Positions 8,249-18,248 are shown, counted from the first letter of the stretch. The stretch is 64,000 nt of DNA from Ruminococcaceae bacterium AM07-15 (GCA_003477405.1 QUDE01000003.1:62001-126000); one strand, 5' to 3'. Notes: generated by a model from the letters alone, not told the origin. Translations and numbers: made by a program.

Positions 8249-11200
8249 ATGCCATCCAAAGCTGAATTTTACCGGCAGATGGCCGAGCAGGTATCGACCC
8301 AGCTTGTGGGCAGCTGGAAGGAATGGACAGCCTTTCTCACTACCGCCGCCCGCCTCTACAAATATCCGTTCCATGAGCAGATGATGATTTACGCCCAGCG
8401 CCCGGACGCCACCGCCTGCGCCGAGTATGACCTGTGGAATGAGAAAATGGGGCGGTATGTGCGCCGTGGCTCCAAGGGTATCGCCCTGGTGGACGATTCC
8501 GGCGACAGGCCCCGGCTGCGCTATGTGTTCGATATTTCCGACACTGGGACCCGTGAACATTCCCGCACCCCCTGGCTGTGGCAGCTGGAGGAACAGCATA
8601 TCGGGCCTGTGTCGGCCATGCTGGAGCGCAACTACGGCGTTGCCGGTGACGATCTCGCCCAGCAGCTCACCGATGTGGCCGGAAAGCTGGCAAGTGAGTA
8701 TTGGAACGAGCATCAGCAGGACTTCCGTTATATCGTTGACGGTTCGTTCCTGGAGGAGTACGATGATCTCAACATCGAAGTCCAATTTAAGTCTGCCGCC
8801 ACCGTCAGTATCGCCTACGCCCTGATGTCCCGCTGTGGGCTGGATACGGAACAATATTTCCAGCATGAGGACTTCATGCCGATTTTCGATTTCAATACCC
8901 CGGCCACGGTTGGGGCGTTGGGTGCGGCGGTCAGCCAGATGAACCAGCAGGTGCTGCGGCAGATCGGCGTCACCATTCAGAACTATGAGCGCGAACAACT
9001 CGCGGAAAGGAGCGTTACACATGGAGAACAACCTGACTTACACGAGGAACGGCGATTACCTGATTCCCGACCTGAGCCTGAGCGAACAGCCGGAGAAGCC
9101 CCTGGGCAAGTACGGGCGGCTGAGGAAAGCGTATCTGAAGGAACACCGGCCCCTGATCTACAACCAGCTGCTGCTGACCGAGAAGCTGTACCCGCACCTC
9201 ATCGAGATCGACGAGACGGCGAACAGCCGTCTGGAGCAGATGATGCCCCAGCTGGCGGAGTCGGCGGGCGCGACGGAGGAGCTGAAAGCCCGCGATCCGA
9301 TGCGCTGGGTGGGCCTGATGAACACCTGCAAGGCCCAGGCCGAGGAGATTCTGATGGCGGAGCTTATCAACAGCTGACCTTAAACCTGTTCCTCTCCGAA
9401 GCGGAACAAATCCAAGGAATAGACGAAGCAGAGAATGTGCAAACATCCTCTGCTTTTTCTTTTGCCCAGGAACAGCCGCAGCCGGAAACTGGCAGCCATG
9501 AGACGGAGGCGGCAAAACCCACTCTCCGGGAGCTGCATGAGCAATACAAGCCCATGGTGCTGGAGGCCGTTACCCAGGACATCCGATACCGCAACGCCTG
9601 CGGTCACAGTGATTATGAAAACGCTATGATCGAGTGTAATGCTGCTGTGCGCCACGCCATTCTTGATTCCCACGATATAGAGCTGATCCGCCTGTTCTCT
9701 GATGTGCCGGAATTTCGCCAGCGGCTGCACCGGGAAGTGGCAGACGAAACCTATCCCAAGCTCCATGAACTGCTGCGCCCGCTCTCGGACAATGACATTG
9801 ACCGGGCTATCCAGAAGTGGAACGGCAGGATCGAGAGCAAACACGCCGTTGCCCGCTACATGAAAGACCATGCGCGGGAAAAAGACACCGCCGCATGGCT
9901 GGCTCATCAGTTTGACGGCGGTGACGGTAAAACCCCGTTTGCGGTCCGCCCGGAAAGCCCCGAAGGAACGGCGCTGCCCTGGCCCAAGGTACAGCGCCGG
10001 ATTGCCCAGCTCATTAAGGAGGACCGTTTCTACACCCAGGTCGAACAGGACAATCTGGACGATGTGGACCCCATCGCCATCCGAGAGACCCTTGCCCAGC
10101 GCGGCATTGTGAACGGTCATGTGGTGGACCCGGAAAAGCTGGACAACGATCCCTTTGTTCAGCAGGTCATGCGGGATGTGGAGGCCATATCCAGAGAGAC
10201 CGCCCAAGCAGATCAGCCGGAACAGCCTTCCTCCGGCAATTCGCGTGTTCCCGTGTCAGCCGAAGAATACGCTGCGGCCCGTGGCACGGTCCGGGAGCGG
10301 ACTTCCTATGATCCAACAGTCCCTCCCTACCATGTGGGGGATATTGTCTATCTGGATGACCGCGCTCACCAAATCACAGAGCTGCGGGATGACACGGTGC
10401 AGCTGCTGCCCACCGGCATGAGCTATCCCATCTACCGGGCCGAGCGTCAGGAACAGTTTGAGCAGCTTCTTCGGGCAGATAACCGCAACGACTTCTATAC
10501 CGAGTTTCTTCCGGCAAACCCAGATGCGGTAGACCAGGACCTGCGGGATGTGCTTGCACATGGCCTGATTGGTGAGGCGGACAAGGCGGAGCTTTCCGAG
10601 CTTCTTCGCAACGGCAAGAGCAACCAGGAGGTGGCCCTGTGGCTAAGCCGGGCATATCCCAACATCGTGGAAACGATGGAGCTGGAGACCGGCGAGACCG
10701 CCGATTACCGCACGATGTCGGAAGGTATTGAGCTAGAAGTGCTGGATGCAGATGAAAAGCGTCTGGCCATGCTGTTCTTCCAGTGGAATGAGGTTGCGCC
10801 TTTGCTGCGCGGGATGTATGCCCGTCAGCTGGACGGTTTTGGGCAGGAACGCCCCGAACCGGCTGCCGAAGCCCCGACCTTCCAATCCGAGACTGTGGCT
10901 GTCTATCCGGGCGGTAAGAATAATCTGCCCTATGATGTGGTTGTTCAGACCCTGAGAACCAATGAGCCAGAGCCTCCTACACCTGTCACCGAGCCGGAGA
11001 AAACCCCGGATGAAGTGCTGGACGAACACCCCGTTTCCATTCAGGTCAATGGCGAGTGGCAGACCTTCCCCAATGTCAAAGCTGCCGAGGAAGCCTCTTA
11101 TGAGGAATACAAGGCCAACCTGCGCCGCACCGCCGAGAATTTCCATATCACCGACGATCACCTGGGCGAAGGCGGCCCCAAGGCCAAGTTCCAGGCCAAT

Positions 11201-14200
11201 GTCGAGGCAATCAAGCTGCTGAAACACCTGGAGGAAACCACCGGGCAGGCAACGCCAGAACAGCAGAAAATCCTTTCCCGGTATGTGGGCTGGGGCGGCC
11301 TTGCCGATGCCTTTGACCCCGACAAGGAAAGCTGGAGCAAGGAATATGCCCAGCTGAAGGAGCTGCTGACCCCAGAGGAATATGCCGCTGCCAGAGGTTC
11401 TACCCTCAACGCGCACTACACCAGCCCTACGGTCATCAAAGCGATTTACGAGGCTGTGGGCCGTATGGGATTTGAGACCGGCAACATCCTGGAACCGTCC
11501 TGTGGTGTGGGCAATTTCTTCGGTATTCTGCCGGAGGAAATGCGAAACAGCCGTCTTTACGGCGTGGAGCTGGATTCCATCAGCGGGCGTATTGCCCAGC
11601 AGCTCTATCCCAAGGCCGACATCACTGTGGCCGGGTTTGAAACCACCGACAGGCGGGACTTCTATGACCTTGCTATCGGCAATGTACCTTTCGGCCAGTA
11701 TCAGGTCCGAGATAAAGCCTACGATAAGCTGAATTTCAGCATTCATAACTACTTTTTCGCCAAGGCGTTGGACCAGGTGCGTCCCGGCGGTGTGGTGGCC
11801 TTTGTCACCAGCCGTTACACGATGGACGCCAAAGATTCCACTGTGCGCCGGTATCTTGCCCAGCGCGCTGAGCTGCTGGGGGCTATCCGTTTGCCCAACA
11901 ATGCGTTCAAGGCCAATGCCGGGACCGAGGTTGTATCGGACATCATCTTTCTCCAAAAGCGGGATCGCCCGCTGGACATTGTACCGGAGTGGACGCAGAC
12001 CGGGCAGACCGAGGACGGCTTTTCCATCAACCGCTATTTCCTGGACCACCCGGAAATGGTACTGGGCCGACAGGAACCGGAAAGCACCGCTCACGGCATG
12101 GACTACACCGTGAACCCCATTGAGGGGCTGGAACTGGCCGATCAGCTGCACGATGCTGTGAAGTACATTCGCGGCACCTACCAGGAGGCCGAGCTGCCGG
12201 AGCTGGGCGAGGGCGAAGCCATCGACACCTCCATCCCCGCTGACCCCAATGTGAAGAACTACTCCTATACCGTGGTGGACGGAGCTGTGTATTTCCGGGA
12301 GAACAGCCGCATGGTGCGACCCGATCTCAACGCCACCGCCGAGGCCCGCATTAAAGGCATGGTGAGGCTGCGGGATTGTGTCCAGGAACTGATCGACCTG
12401 CAAATGGACGCTGCCACACCGGACAGCGACATCCGGGAGAAGCAGGCTGAATTGAACCGGCTTTATGACAGCTTCTCCGCAAAATATGGCCTTATCAATG
12501 ACCGGGCGAACCGTCTGGCCTTTGCTGATGATTCCAGCTACTATCTGCTCTGCGCGCTGGAAGTCATTGACGAGGATGGGCGTTTGGAGCGCAAGGCGGA
12601 TATGTTTACCAAGCGCACCATCAAACCCCATGAGGCGGTGACATCCGTGGACACCGCCAGCGAAGCCCTGGCTGTGTCGATTTCCGAAAGGGCCTGTGTT
12701 GATATGGCGTATATGTCGGAACTGACCGGCAAGACCAGCGACGAACTGGCCGCCGAGCTGCAAGGTGTGATCTTTCGTGTACCGGGACAGTTGGAGAAAG
12801 ACGGCACTCCCAATTATGTGACCGCCGACGAATACCTTTCCGGCAATGTGCGGCGTAAGCTCCGTCAGGCACAGCGAGCTGCACAGCAGGACCCGGCCTT
12901 TGCCATCAATGTGGAGGCTCTGACCGCTGCCCAGCCTAAAGACCTGGATGCGTCGGAGATCGAGGTGCGCCTGGGCGCTACCTGGATTGACAAGGAGTAC
13001 ATCCAGCAATTCATGTATGAGACCTTTAATACTCCGTACTACCTCCAACGCGCCATCCAGGTCAATTACGCCTCCTATACCGCCGAGTGGCAGGTCACGG
13101 GCAAAAGCTCTGTATCCGAAAAAGATGTGGCAGCCTATACCACCTACGGAACCAGCCGTGCCAATGCCTACAAGATTCTGGAGGACAGCCTGAACCTGCG
13201 GGATGTCCGTATCTACGACACCATAGAGGATGCAGACGGCAAAGAGCGCCGGGTGTTGAATGCCAAAGAGACCACCCTGGCCGCCCAAAAGCAGCAAGCG
13301 ATCCGGGACGCTTTCAAAGACTGGATTTGGAAAGACCCGGACCGCCGCCAAGCTCTGGTCCGCCAGTACAATGAGGAAATGAACTCCACCCGTCCCCGTG
13401 AATACGACGGCGGACACATTACTTTCGGTGGTATGAACCCGGCCATCACCTTGCGGGAACACCAGAAAAACGCTATCGCTCATGTGCTGTACGGCGGCAA
13501 TACGCTGCTGGCACACGAGGTAGGCGCTGGCAAAACCTTTGAAATGGTGGCTGCCGCCATGGAGAGTAAGCGCCTGGGCTTGTGTCAGAAATCCCTCTTT
13601 GTGGTGCCGAACCATCTGACCGAACAATGGGCGTCGGAGTTTCTGCGGCTCTATCCTTCCGCCAACATTCTTGTCACCACCAAAAAGGACTTTGAGACCC
13701 ACAACCGCAAGAAGTTCTGCGCCCGCATTGCCACCGGCGATTATGACGCCATCATCATGGGACACAGCCAGTTTGAGAAAATCCCCATCAGCCGAGAGCG
13801 TCAGGAACGGCTCCTTCAGGAGCAGATCGACGAGATCACCGAGGGCATTGCCGAGGTGAAGTACAGCGGCGGTGAGCGTTTCACGGTCAAGCAGTTGGAA
13901 CGCACCAAGAAGTCCCTGGAAGCCCGGCTGGAGAAATTGCAGGCCGAGAGCCGCAAGGACGATGTGGTAACATTCGAGCAGTTGGGTGTGGACCGCCTGT
14001 TCGTCGATGAGGCGCATAACTATAAAAACCTGTTTTTATACACCAAGATGCGGAATGTGGCAGGTCTCTCCACAAGCGATGCCCAAAAGTCCAGCGATAT
14101 GTTTGCAAAGTGTCGCTATATGGATGAACTGACCGGAAACCGTGGTGTGATTTTCGCCACTGGCACCCCCGTATCGAACAGCATGACCGAACTTTACACC

Positions 14201-16048
14201 ATGCAGCGGTATCTCCAGTATGACCGCCTGCAAGAGCTGAACATGACCCACTTCGACTGCTGGGCCAGCCGCTTCGGAGAAACCGTCACGGCGCTGGAGC
14301 TGGCACCGGAAGGCACCGGCTACCGGGCAAGAACGAGATTCAGCAAGTTTTTCAACCTCCCGGAGCTGATGAACTTGTTCCGTGAAGTTGCCGACATCAA
14401 AACCGCCGATCAGCTGAACTTGCCCACCCCGGAGGTGGAATACCACAACATCGTGGCCCAGCCTACTGAACACCAAAAAGAGATGGTGCAGGTTCTCTCC
14501 GAGCGCGCCTCCAGGGTACACAGCGGCAGCGTTGACCCCTCAGAGGACAATATGCTCAAGATTACCGGCGATGGCCGCAAGCTGGGTCTGGACCAGCGTA
14601 TCATCAACCAGCTGCTGCCGGATGAACCCGGCACCAAGGTCAATCAGTGTGTGGGTAATATCATGCAGATCTGGCGGGACGGCGAGGCTGACAAGCTGAC
14701 CCAGCTGGTATTCTGCGACATTTCCACGCCCCAGGCAGCCCCCTCCAAAAAGGCAGCCAAACAGCTGGATAATCCCACACTTCATGCGCTGGAACAGGCT
14801 GTGCCGTTGGATGAGCCTGAGCCTGCCTTTACCATCTATGAGGACATCCGCCAGAAGCTCATCGCCCAGGGAATGCCCGCCGAGCAGATTGCTTTTATCC
14901 ACGAAGCCAAGACCGAGGTGCAGAAGAAAGAACTGTTTTCCAAGGTTCGCACTGGGCAGGTGCGCGTCCTGCTGGGCAGCACCTCCAAAATGGGCGCTGG
15001 CACCAATGTGCAGGACCGGCTTGTGGCGCTCCATGACCTGGATTGTCCGTGGCGTCCGGGAGACCTTGCCCAGCGCAAGGGCCGTATCGAGCGCCAGGGC
15101 AACCAGAATCCGCTGGTCCATGTGTACCGCTATGTTACCGAGGGAACTTTCGATGCCTACCTGTGGCAGACGGTGGAGAACAAACAGAAATTCATTTCGC
15201 AAATCATGACCAGCAAAAGCCCGGTCCGCTCCTGCGATGATGTGGACGAAACGGCGCTGTCCTTTGCCGAGATCAAGGCCCTGTGCGCCGGAGACCCCCG
15301 TATCAAGGAGCGCATGGATTTGGATGTGGAGGTTGCGCGTCTGAAGCTGATGAAAGCTGACCATCAGAGCAAGCAGTACCGCCTGGAGGATCAGTTGCTC
15401 AAATACTTCCCCCAGGAAATCGAAACTAACAAGGGGTTTATTAAAGGCTTTGAAGCGGATCTGGAGACCCTGGCCGCCCATCCTCACCCGGAGGATGGCT
15501 TTGCTGGAATGGAGATCCGGGGCGATGTGCTGACTGACAAAGAAAACGCCGGTGCAGCCTTGCTAGACGCCTGTAAGGAGGTCAAAGGCTCCGAACCGGT
15601 GCAGATCGGCAGCTATCGGGGCTTTACTATGTCCGTGGAGTTTTCCGCTTGGAAACAGGAATATACGCTCCTGTTGAAAGGCCAGATGACCCACCGGGCA
15701 AGCCTCGGCACAGACCCGCGCGGAAACCTCACCCGTATCGACAATGCACTGGCTCAAATGCCTCAGCGTTTGGAAGCCGTGAAAAACCAGCTGGACAACC
15801 TTTACCAACAGCAGGCCGCAGCCAAAGAGGAAATCGGAAAGCCGTTTCCCTTTGAGGATGATCTGCGAGTCAAGTCCGCCCGTCTGGTGGAACTGGACAC
15901 GCTGCTGAACATTGACGGCAAGGGCCATGCCCAGCCGGAAACTGTGGTTGCCAAGAGCGCACGGCCTTCGGTGCTGGACAGCTTGAAGCGCCCGGTGCCA
16001 CCCCGTAGCCCTGAAAAGAAACCGAAACAACATGAGGAGGTGCGATAA
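8249..16048 (+). CDS. Giant ICE N6-adenine methylase / SNF2-type helicase
   Basis: 2,599 residues. The N-terminus (1-250) is ArdC-like. A low-complexity Pro/Glu/Asp/Arg linker (about 257-380) is followed by a DUF3849-like region. An N6-methyltransferase core has EPSCGVGNFFG near residue 1081 and the motif-IV-like NVPF near 1144. A helicase has Walker A HEVGAGKT near 1756, VDEAHN near 1918, FATGTPVSNS near 1968, and a C-terminal half with GAGTNVQ and QRKGRIERQGNQN (about 2245-2285). Proteins of this layout are hallmarks of Tn1549/CTn elements and may modify or remodel transferred DNA. AAAGGAGG precedes the start. The tnpV frame lies wholly inside the linker. Confidence 0.9.
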   Translation: MPSKAEFYRQMAEQVSTQLVGSWKEWTAFLTTAARLYKYPFHEQMMIYAQRPDATACAEYDLWNEKMGRYVRRGSKGIALVDDSGDRPRLRYVFDISDTGTREHSRTPWLWQLEEQHIGPVSAMLERNYGVAGDDLAQQLTDVAGKLASEYWNEHQQDFRYIVDGSFLEEYDDLNIEVQFKSAATVSIAYALMSRCGLDTEQYFQHEDFMPIFDFNTPATVGALGAAVSQMNQQVLRQIGVTIQNYEREQLAERSVTHGEQPDLHEERRLPDSRPEPERTAGEAPGQVRAAEESVSEGTPAPDLQPAAADREAVPAPHRDRRDGEQPSGADDAPAGGVGGRDGGAESPRSDALGGPDEHLQGPGRGDSDGGAYQQLTLNLFLSEAEQIQGIDEAENVQTSSAFSFAQEQPQPETGSHETEAAKPTLRELHEQYKPMVLEAVTQDIRYRNACGHSDYENAMIECNAAVRHAILDSHDIELIRLFSDVPEFRQRLHREVADETYPKLHELLRPLSDNDIDRAIQKWNGRIESKHAVARYMKDHAREKDTAAWLAHQFDGGDGKTPFAVRPESPEGTALPWPKVQRRIAQLIKEDRFYTQVEQDNLDDVDPIAIRETLAQRGIVNGHVVDPEKLDNDPFVQQVMRDVEAISRETAQADQPEQPSSGNSRVPVSAEEYAAARGTVRERTSYDPTVPPYHVGDIVYLDDRAHQITELRDDTVQLLPTGMSYPIYRAERQEQFEQLLRADNRNDFYTEFLPANPDAVDQDLRDVLAHGLIGEADKAELSELLRNGKSNQEVALWLSRAYPNIVETMELETGETADYRTMSEGIELEVLDADEKRLAMLFFQWNEVAPLLRGMYARQLDGFGQERPEPAAEAPTFQSETVAVYPGGKNNLPYDVVVQTLRTNEPEPPTPVTEPEKTPDEVLDEHPVSIQVNGEWQTFPNVKAAEEASYEEYKANLRRTAENFHITDDHLGEGGPKAKFQANVEAIKLLKHLEETTGQATPEQQKILSRYVGWGGLADAFDPDKESWSKEYAQLKELLTPEEYAAARGSTLNAHYTSPTVIKAIYEAVGRMGFETGNILEPSCGVGNFFGILPEEMRNSRLYGVELDSISGRIAQQLYPKADITVAGFETTDRRDFYDLAIGNVPFGQYQVRDKAYDKLNFSIHNYFFAKALDQVRPGGVVAFVTSRYTMDAKDSTVRRYLAQRAELLGAIRLPNNAFKANAGTEVVSDIIFLQKRDRPLDIVPEWTQTGQTEDGFSINRYFLDHPEMVLGRQEPESTAHGMDYTVNPIEGLELADQLHDAVKYIRGTYQEAELPELGEGEAIDTSIPADPNVKNYSYTVVDGAVYFRENSRMVRPDLNATAEARIKGMVRLRDCVQELIDLQMDAATPDSDIREKQAELNRLYDSFSAKYGLINDRANRLAFADDSSYYLLCALEVIDEDGRLERKADMFTKRTIKPHEAVTSVDTASEALAVSISERACVDMAYMSELTGKTSDELAAELQGVIFRVPGQLEKDGTPNYVTADEYLSGNVRRKLRQAQRAAQQDPAFAINVEALTAAQPKDLDASEIEVRLGATWIDKEYIQQFMYETFNTPYYLQRAIQVNYASYTAEWQVTGKSSVSEKDVAAYTTYGTSRANAYKILEDSLNLRDVRIYDTIEDADGKERRVLNAKETTLAAQKQQAIRDAFKDWIWKDPDRRQALVRQYNEEMNSTRPREYDGGHITFGGMNPAITLREHQKNAIAHVLYGGNTLLAHEVGAGKTFEMVAAAMESKRLGLCQKSLFVVPNHLTEQWASEFLRLYPSANILVTTKKDFETHNRKKFCARIATGDYDAIIMGHSQFEKIPISRERQERLLQEQIDEITEGIAEVKYSGGERFTVKQLERTKKSLEARLEKLQAESRKDDVVTFEQLGVDRLFVDEAHNYKNLFLYTKMRNVAGLSTSDAQKSSDMFAKCRYMDELTGNRGVIFATGTPVSNSMTELYTMQRYLQYDRLQELNMTHFDCWASRFGETVTALELAPEGTGYRARTRFSKFFNLPELMNLFREVADIKTADQLNLPTPEVEYHNIVAQPTEHQKEMVQVLSERASRVHSGSVDPSEDNMLKITGDGRKLGLDQRIINQLLPDEPGTKVNQCVGNIMQIWRDGEADKLTQLVFCDISTPQAAPSKKAAKQLDNPTLHALEQAVPLDEPEPAFTIYEDIRQKLIAQGMPAEQIAFIHEAKTEVQKKELFSKVRTGQVRVLLGSTSKMGAGTNVQDRLVALHDLDCPWRPGDLAQRKGRIERQGNQNPLVHVYRYVTEGTFDAYLWQTVENKQKFISQIMTSKSPVRSCDDVDETALSFAEIKALCAGDPRIKERMDLDVEVARLKLMKADHQSKQYRLEDQLLKYFPQEIETNKGFIKGFEADLETLAAHPHPEDGFAGMEIRGDVLTDKENAGAALLDACKEVKGSEPVQIGSYRGFTMSVEFSAWKQEYTLLLKGQMTHRASLGTDPRGNLTRIDNALAQMPQRLEAVKNQLDNLYQQQAAAKEEIGKPFPFEDDLRVKSARLVELDTLLNIDGKGHAQPETVVAKSARPSVLDSLKRPVPPRSPEKKPKQHEEVR
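9021..9377 (+). CDS. tnpV: TnpV-family protein, overprinted in the helicase linker
   Basis: 118 residues, MENNLTYTRNGDYLIPDLSL..., matching the transposon-encoded TnpV family. It is read in the +1 frame relative to the 2,599-residue gene and lies entirely inside it (over helicase residues about 258-376). Its own Shine-Dalgarno GGAAAGGAG stands 8 nt before the ATG. It has a normal globular composition (mixed hydrophobic and charged residues, predicted helices). The helicase frame over the same bases is a hydrophobe-poor linker. That contrast supports real coding in this frame. Function unknown. Confidence 0.75.
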   Translation: MENNLTYTRNGDYLIPDLSLSEQPEKPLGKYGRLRKAYLKEHRPLIYNQLLLTEKLYPHLIEIDETANSRLEQMMPQLAESAGATEELKARDPMRWVGLMNTCKAQAEEILMAELINS

Positions 16049-16049
16049 C

Positions 16050-16856
16050 ATGAATACCAACGATCTGAATACGGCCCTTTATGAGAAGATGGCCGCTGAA
16101 CAGGACAAATACCGGGACTGGCTGAAAAGCCAGCCCCCGGAGGAAATCCTGCACCATACCTATGAGTACACCGTCCGGGAGGACATTGTGATGGCGATGG
16201 AGGACTTGGAGCTGACCGATGCCCAGGCCCAGGCGCTTTTGGATTCGCCTACACCGCTGGCCGATGTGTACCGTCACTTTGAGAAGCTGGAGACCGGCTA
16301 CATGGATGTGATCCGGGACAGCATTGAAAACCGAGCGGATGATGTGTGTAAGGTTTTGGAAGAACAGCGGTCCATCCCTCTCTATCTCCATTCTGCCGCC
16401 TATGCGTCCCAGCATGGGGAGATGGCACAATATAACCGCTCTTATCAGGCAAACTTTGACTGTAAAGAGGCCATTGAACACGCCATCAGCGCCCACTATG
16501 CGGATAACCGACTGGATACGGAGTCTGCGGTTAAGGCGGTGCTGGAAAAGTTCGGGTCGGAACGAGTACAGTTCATCCTTGCCAACACCATCCAGCATAA
16601 GGACAGCGACGGTCGCGTTTCCCGTGACAACAAAGCCTGGGCAAAGACCATTCCCATGCCGGAGGACAGCGGCACTTCGCGCCACTGTGCTTATCTGGTT
16701 GTGGATGAGGTCAATCTTGGTCTGACCGATCTGTTTACACGGCAGGCACGAAAAACGCTTCAGGAACCGGAGAAAGGCTCTGTCTTGCAAAAGCTCAAAC
16801 AGGAGCCTACCACCCACAAGCCTGCTTTATCGAAGAAACAGGAGCCGGAACGATGA
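16050..16856 (+). CDS. DUF3849/DUF3848-type ICE protein
   Basis: 268 residues starting MNTNDLNTALYEKM. The N-terminal half resembles DUF3848 and the second half DUF3849 (ERVQFILANTIQHKD...), a region related to one inside the upstream giant protein. ATG at 16050 is preferred over the upstream in-frame GTG/ATG because GAGGAGGTG lies 7 nt before it. It starts right after the helicase stop and overlaps mobC by 4 bp, so it is part of the processing operon. Role unknown. Confidence 0.75.
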   Translation: MNTNDLNTALYEKMAAEQDKYRDWLKSQPPEEILHHTYEYTVREDIVMAMEDLELTDAQAQALLDSPTPLADVYRHFEKLETGYMDVIRDSIENRADDVCKVLEEQRSIPLYLHSAAYASQHGEMAQYNRSYQANFDCKEAIEHAISAHYADNRLDTESAVKAVLEKFGSERVQFILANTIQHKDSDGRVSRDNKAWAKTIPMPEDSGTSRHCAYLVVDEVNLGLTDLFTRQARKTLQEPEKGSVLQKLKQEPTTHKPALSKKQEPER

Positions 16857-17197
16857 GCGCCAAAAAGCGTAAACGGGATGTGCCGGTCCTGTTTTGGGTT
16901 TCCGATGCGGAGATGGAAGCGATCCAGCAGAAAATGGCACAGTTCGGAACAAAAAACCTGAGCGCCTATCTGCGGAAGATGGCTGTGGATGGCTATGTGG
17001 TACAGCTGGACTTGCCGGAGCTGAAGGAACTGGTATCCCTGTTGCGCCGAAGCAGCAATAACCTGAACCAGCTCACCCGACGGGTACATGAAACGGGGCG
17101 GATTTATGATGCTGACCTGGAGGATATAGCCCAACGGCAGGAGCAGTTATGGGAGGGCGTGAAAGAAATCCTAACCCAGCTTTCCAGGCTTTCGTAA
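16853..17197 (+). CDS. mobC: MobC-type relaxosome accessory protein
   Basis: 114 residues: a basic N-terminus, then a ribbon-helix-helix-like region (VLFWVSDAEMEAIQQKM...NLSAYLRKMAVDGY) and the conserved RRSSNNLNQLTRRVHETG segment of the MobC family. MobC proteins bind near oriT and help the relaxase nick DNA. In related elements mobC directly precedes the relaxase; here the relaxase is 3.5 kb away. The gene ends at a strong terminator. Confidence 0.9.
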   Translation: MSAKKRKRDVPVLFWVSDAEMEAIQQKMAQFGTKNLSAYLRKMAVDGYVVQLDLPELKELVSLLRRSSNNLNQLTRRVHETGRIYDADLEDIAQRQEQLWEGVKEILTQLSRLS

Positions 17198-17218
17198 CAG
17201 GGATATATGCCCCAACTG

Positions 17219-17265
17219 CGGAGGGAGGAACGGCGTTCTTTTCGCCGCGCCTTCCTCCGTTTTTT
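17219..17265 (+). terminator. Rho-independent terminator after mobC
   Basis: Arms beginning CGGAGG and ending CCTCCG, with inner GGCG/CGCC pairing, are followed by TTTTTTC. It closes the transfer operon before the inserted block. Confidence 0.8.
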
Positions 17266-17280
17266 CTTTTGCCCATATCC

Positions 17281-17309
17281 TTGTCTTTTTGAAATGTTGG
17301 AAGGATAAT
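17281..17309 (+). promoter_or_regulatory. Promoter TTGTCT-17-GATAAT
   Basis: -35 TTGTCT (17281-17286) and -10 GATAAT (17304-17309) with 17-bp spacing, just after the mobC terminator and 40 bp before the next gene. Confidence 0.6.
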
Positions 17310-17349
17310 ATGGGTAGAAAACAGATTGCCGCAAAGGAGTTGAGAATAG

Positions 17350-17655
17350 ATGAAAACCTTTGAGAAGGTGTTGGAGATTTTTCGTGAGTATTTGGACTGT
17401 GATCTAGAGGAAGAAGTCCTCCCTTGTCGAGAAGGTTATCTCCGCGTCACATGGAATGGAGATTCCCGCTACTGTGTGGATGGACTTCTCAGCCGGACAC
17501 CGGACGAACTATTCGAGGTGCTGTTATCTGATTATCGCAGCTATGAGGAACTGCGGCTAACCAAAGGATGCCGAGAAGTGACGGAAGAAGATGAAAGACA
17601 GGCAGAAATTCTCTGTCAGAGCTTTCGGGAACGATGGAAGGAGGAAGAAAAATGA
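17350..17655 (+). CDS. Small ICE protein, paralogue of the 22460 gene
   Basis: 101 acidic residues beginning MKTFEKVLEIFREYL. It shares its length, start (TFEKVLE.F..YL) and layout with the protein at 22460-22756, so the element carries two members of this unnamed family. AAAGGAG precedes the start. The stop overlaps the next ATG (ATGA). No function is known. Confidence 0.7.
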   Translation: MKTFEKVLEIFREYLDCDLEEEVLPCREGYLRVTWNGDSRYCVDGLLSRTPDELFEVLLSDYRSYEELRLTKGCREVTEEDERQAEILCQSFRERWKEEEK

Positions 17656-17963
17656 GGGCGATCTGGTTCATTCTGAAACTGCCGTTGAAGATTTTAATGG
17701 CTCCGGTGATTCTGTCGCTGACCCTGTTCGTCTGGATTTGTGTGGGGATTGTCTATGTCTCCGGTTTGGTGCTGGGGCTTATCAGCATGGTGGTTGCCCT
17801 GCTGGGTGTGGCAGTTCTGATTACTTACTCCTTGCAAAACGGCATTATCCTGCTGGTGATAGCATTTCTCATTAGTCCCTATGGTTTGCCAATGGCTGCA
17901 ATCTGGCTACTGGGCAAGGTACAGGACTTGAAGTTTATCATTCAAGATTTGGTTTATGGATAA
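17652..17963 (+). CDS. CD1845-like small membrane protein
   Basis: 103 residues with three or four hydrophobic segments (about 5-28, 32-60, 62-85) and a short cytoplasmic end. It resembles the CD1845-family membrane proteins of clostridial conjugative elements. It is coupled to the upstream gene by ATGA and followed by a bidirectional terminator. Role unknown. Confidence 0.65.
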   Translation: MRAIWFILKLPLKILMAPVILSLTLFVWICVGIVYVSGLVLGLISMVVALLGVAVLITYSLQNGIILLVIAFLISPYGLPMAAIWLLGKVQDLKFIIQDLVYG

Positions 17964-17967
17964 TATG

Positions 17968-17998
17968 AAAACCTCCGACGAATTTCGTCGGAGGTTTT
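17968..17998. terminator. Bidirectional terminator
   Basis: A perfect 14-bp inverted repeat, AAAACCTCCGACGA with its complement and an ATT loop. The A and T flanks serve both convergent genes. Confidence 0.9.
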
Positions 17999-18236
17999 AT
18001 GGTTCTAGGTTATCTTCTTGAAAAAGCGGCGATGCAAAAAAGGTATCTATCCCAATCCCCATTCCTTGGCACATCTCATGAATGATCCGTAGCTTAACCG
18101 AATCATACGAGCAGTTGATGACATTTCCAATCGTAGACTTGGGAACACCGCTTTTCATATACAGTTGATATTGTGTCATTTTTCTTTCATCTAGTAATTC
18201 TAACAGACGTTTGCTTACCGCCTCGTTTAGCTTCAT
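17997..18236 (-). CDS. XRE-family helix-turn-helix regulator
   Basis: 79 residues starting MKLNEAVSKRLLELL. A single Cro/CI-type HTH covers most of it (TQYQLYMKSGVPKSTIGNV). ATG at 18236 is preferred to the in-frame GTG at 18245 because AGGGG lies at a workable distance only for the ATG. It faces the SLOG gene across a region with a 16-bp direct repeat and probably controls that region. Confidence 0.8.
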   Translation of the reverse strand: MKLNEAVSKRLLELLDERKMTQYQLYMKSGVPKSTIGNVINCSYDSVKLRIIHEMCQGMGIGIDTFFASPLFQEDNLEP

Positions 18237-18248
18237 TCTATACACCGC

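Noticed and set aside
8174..9031. Long minus-strand open frame opposite the helicase start
   Set aside because: It is a shadow of the GC-rich coding strand: no ribosome site, low-quality composition, and it overlaps the real plus-strand genes.
10733..14017. 1,094-codon minus-strand open frame
   Set aside because: It is antisense to the methylase-helicase core, whose motifs are clear. The frame exists only through codon bias of the plus strand.
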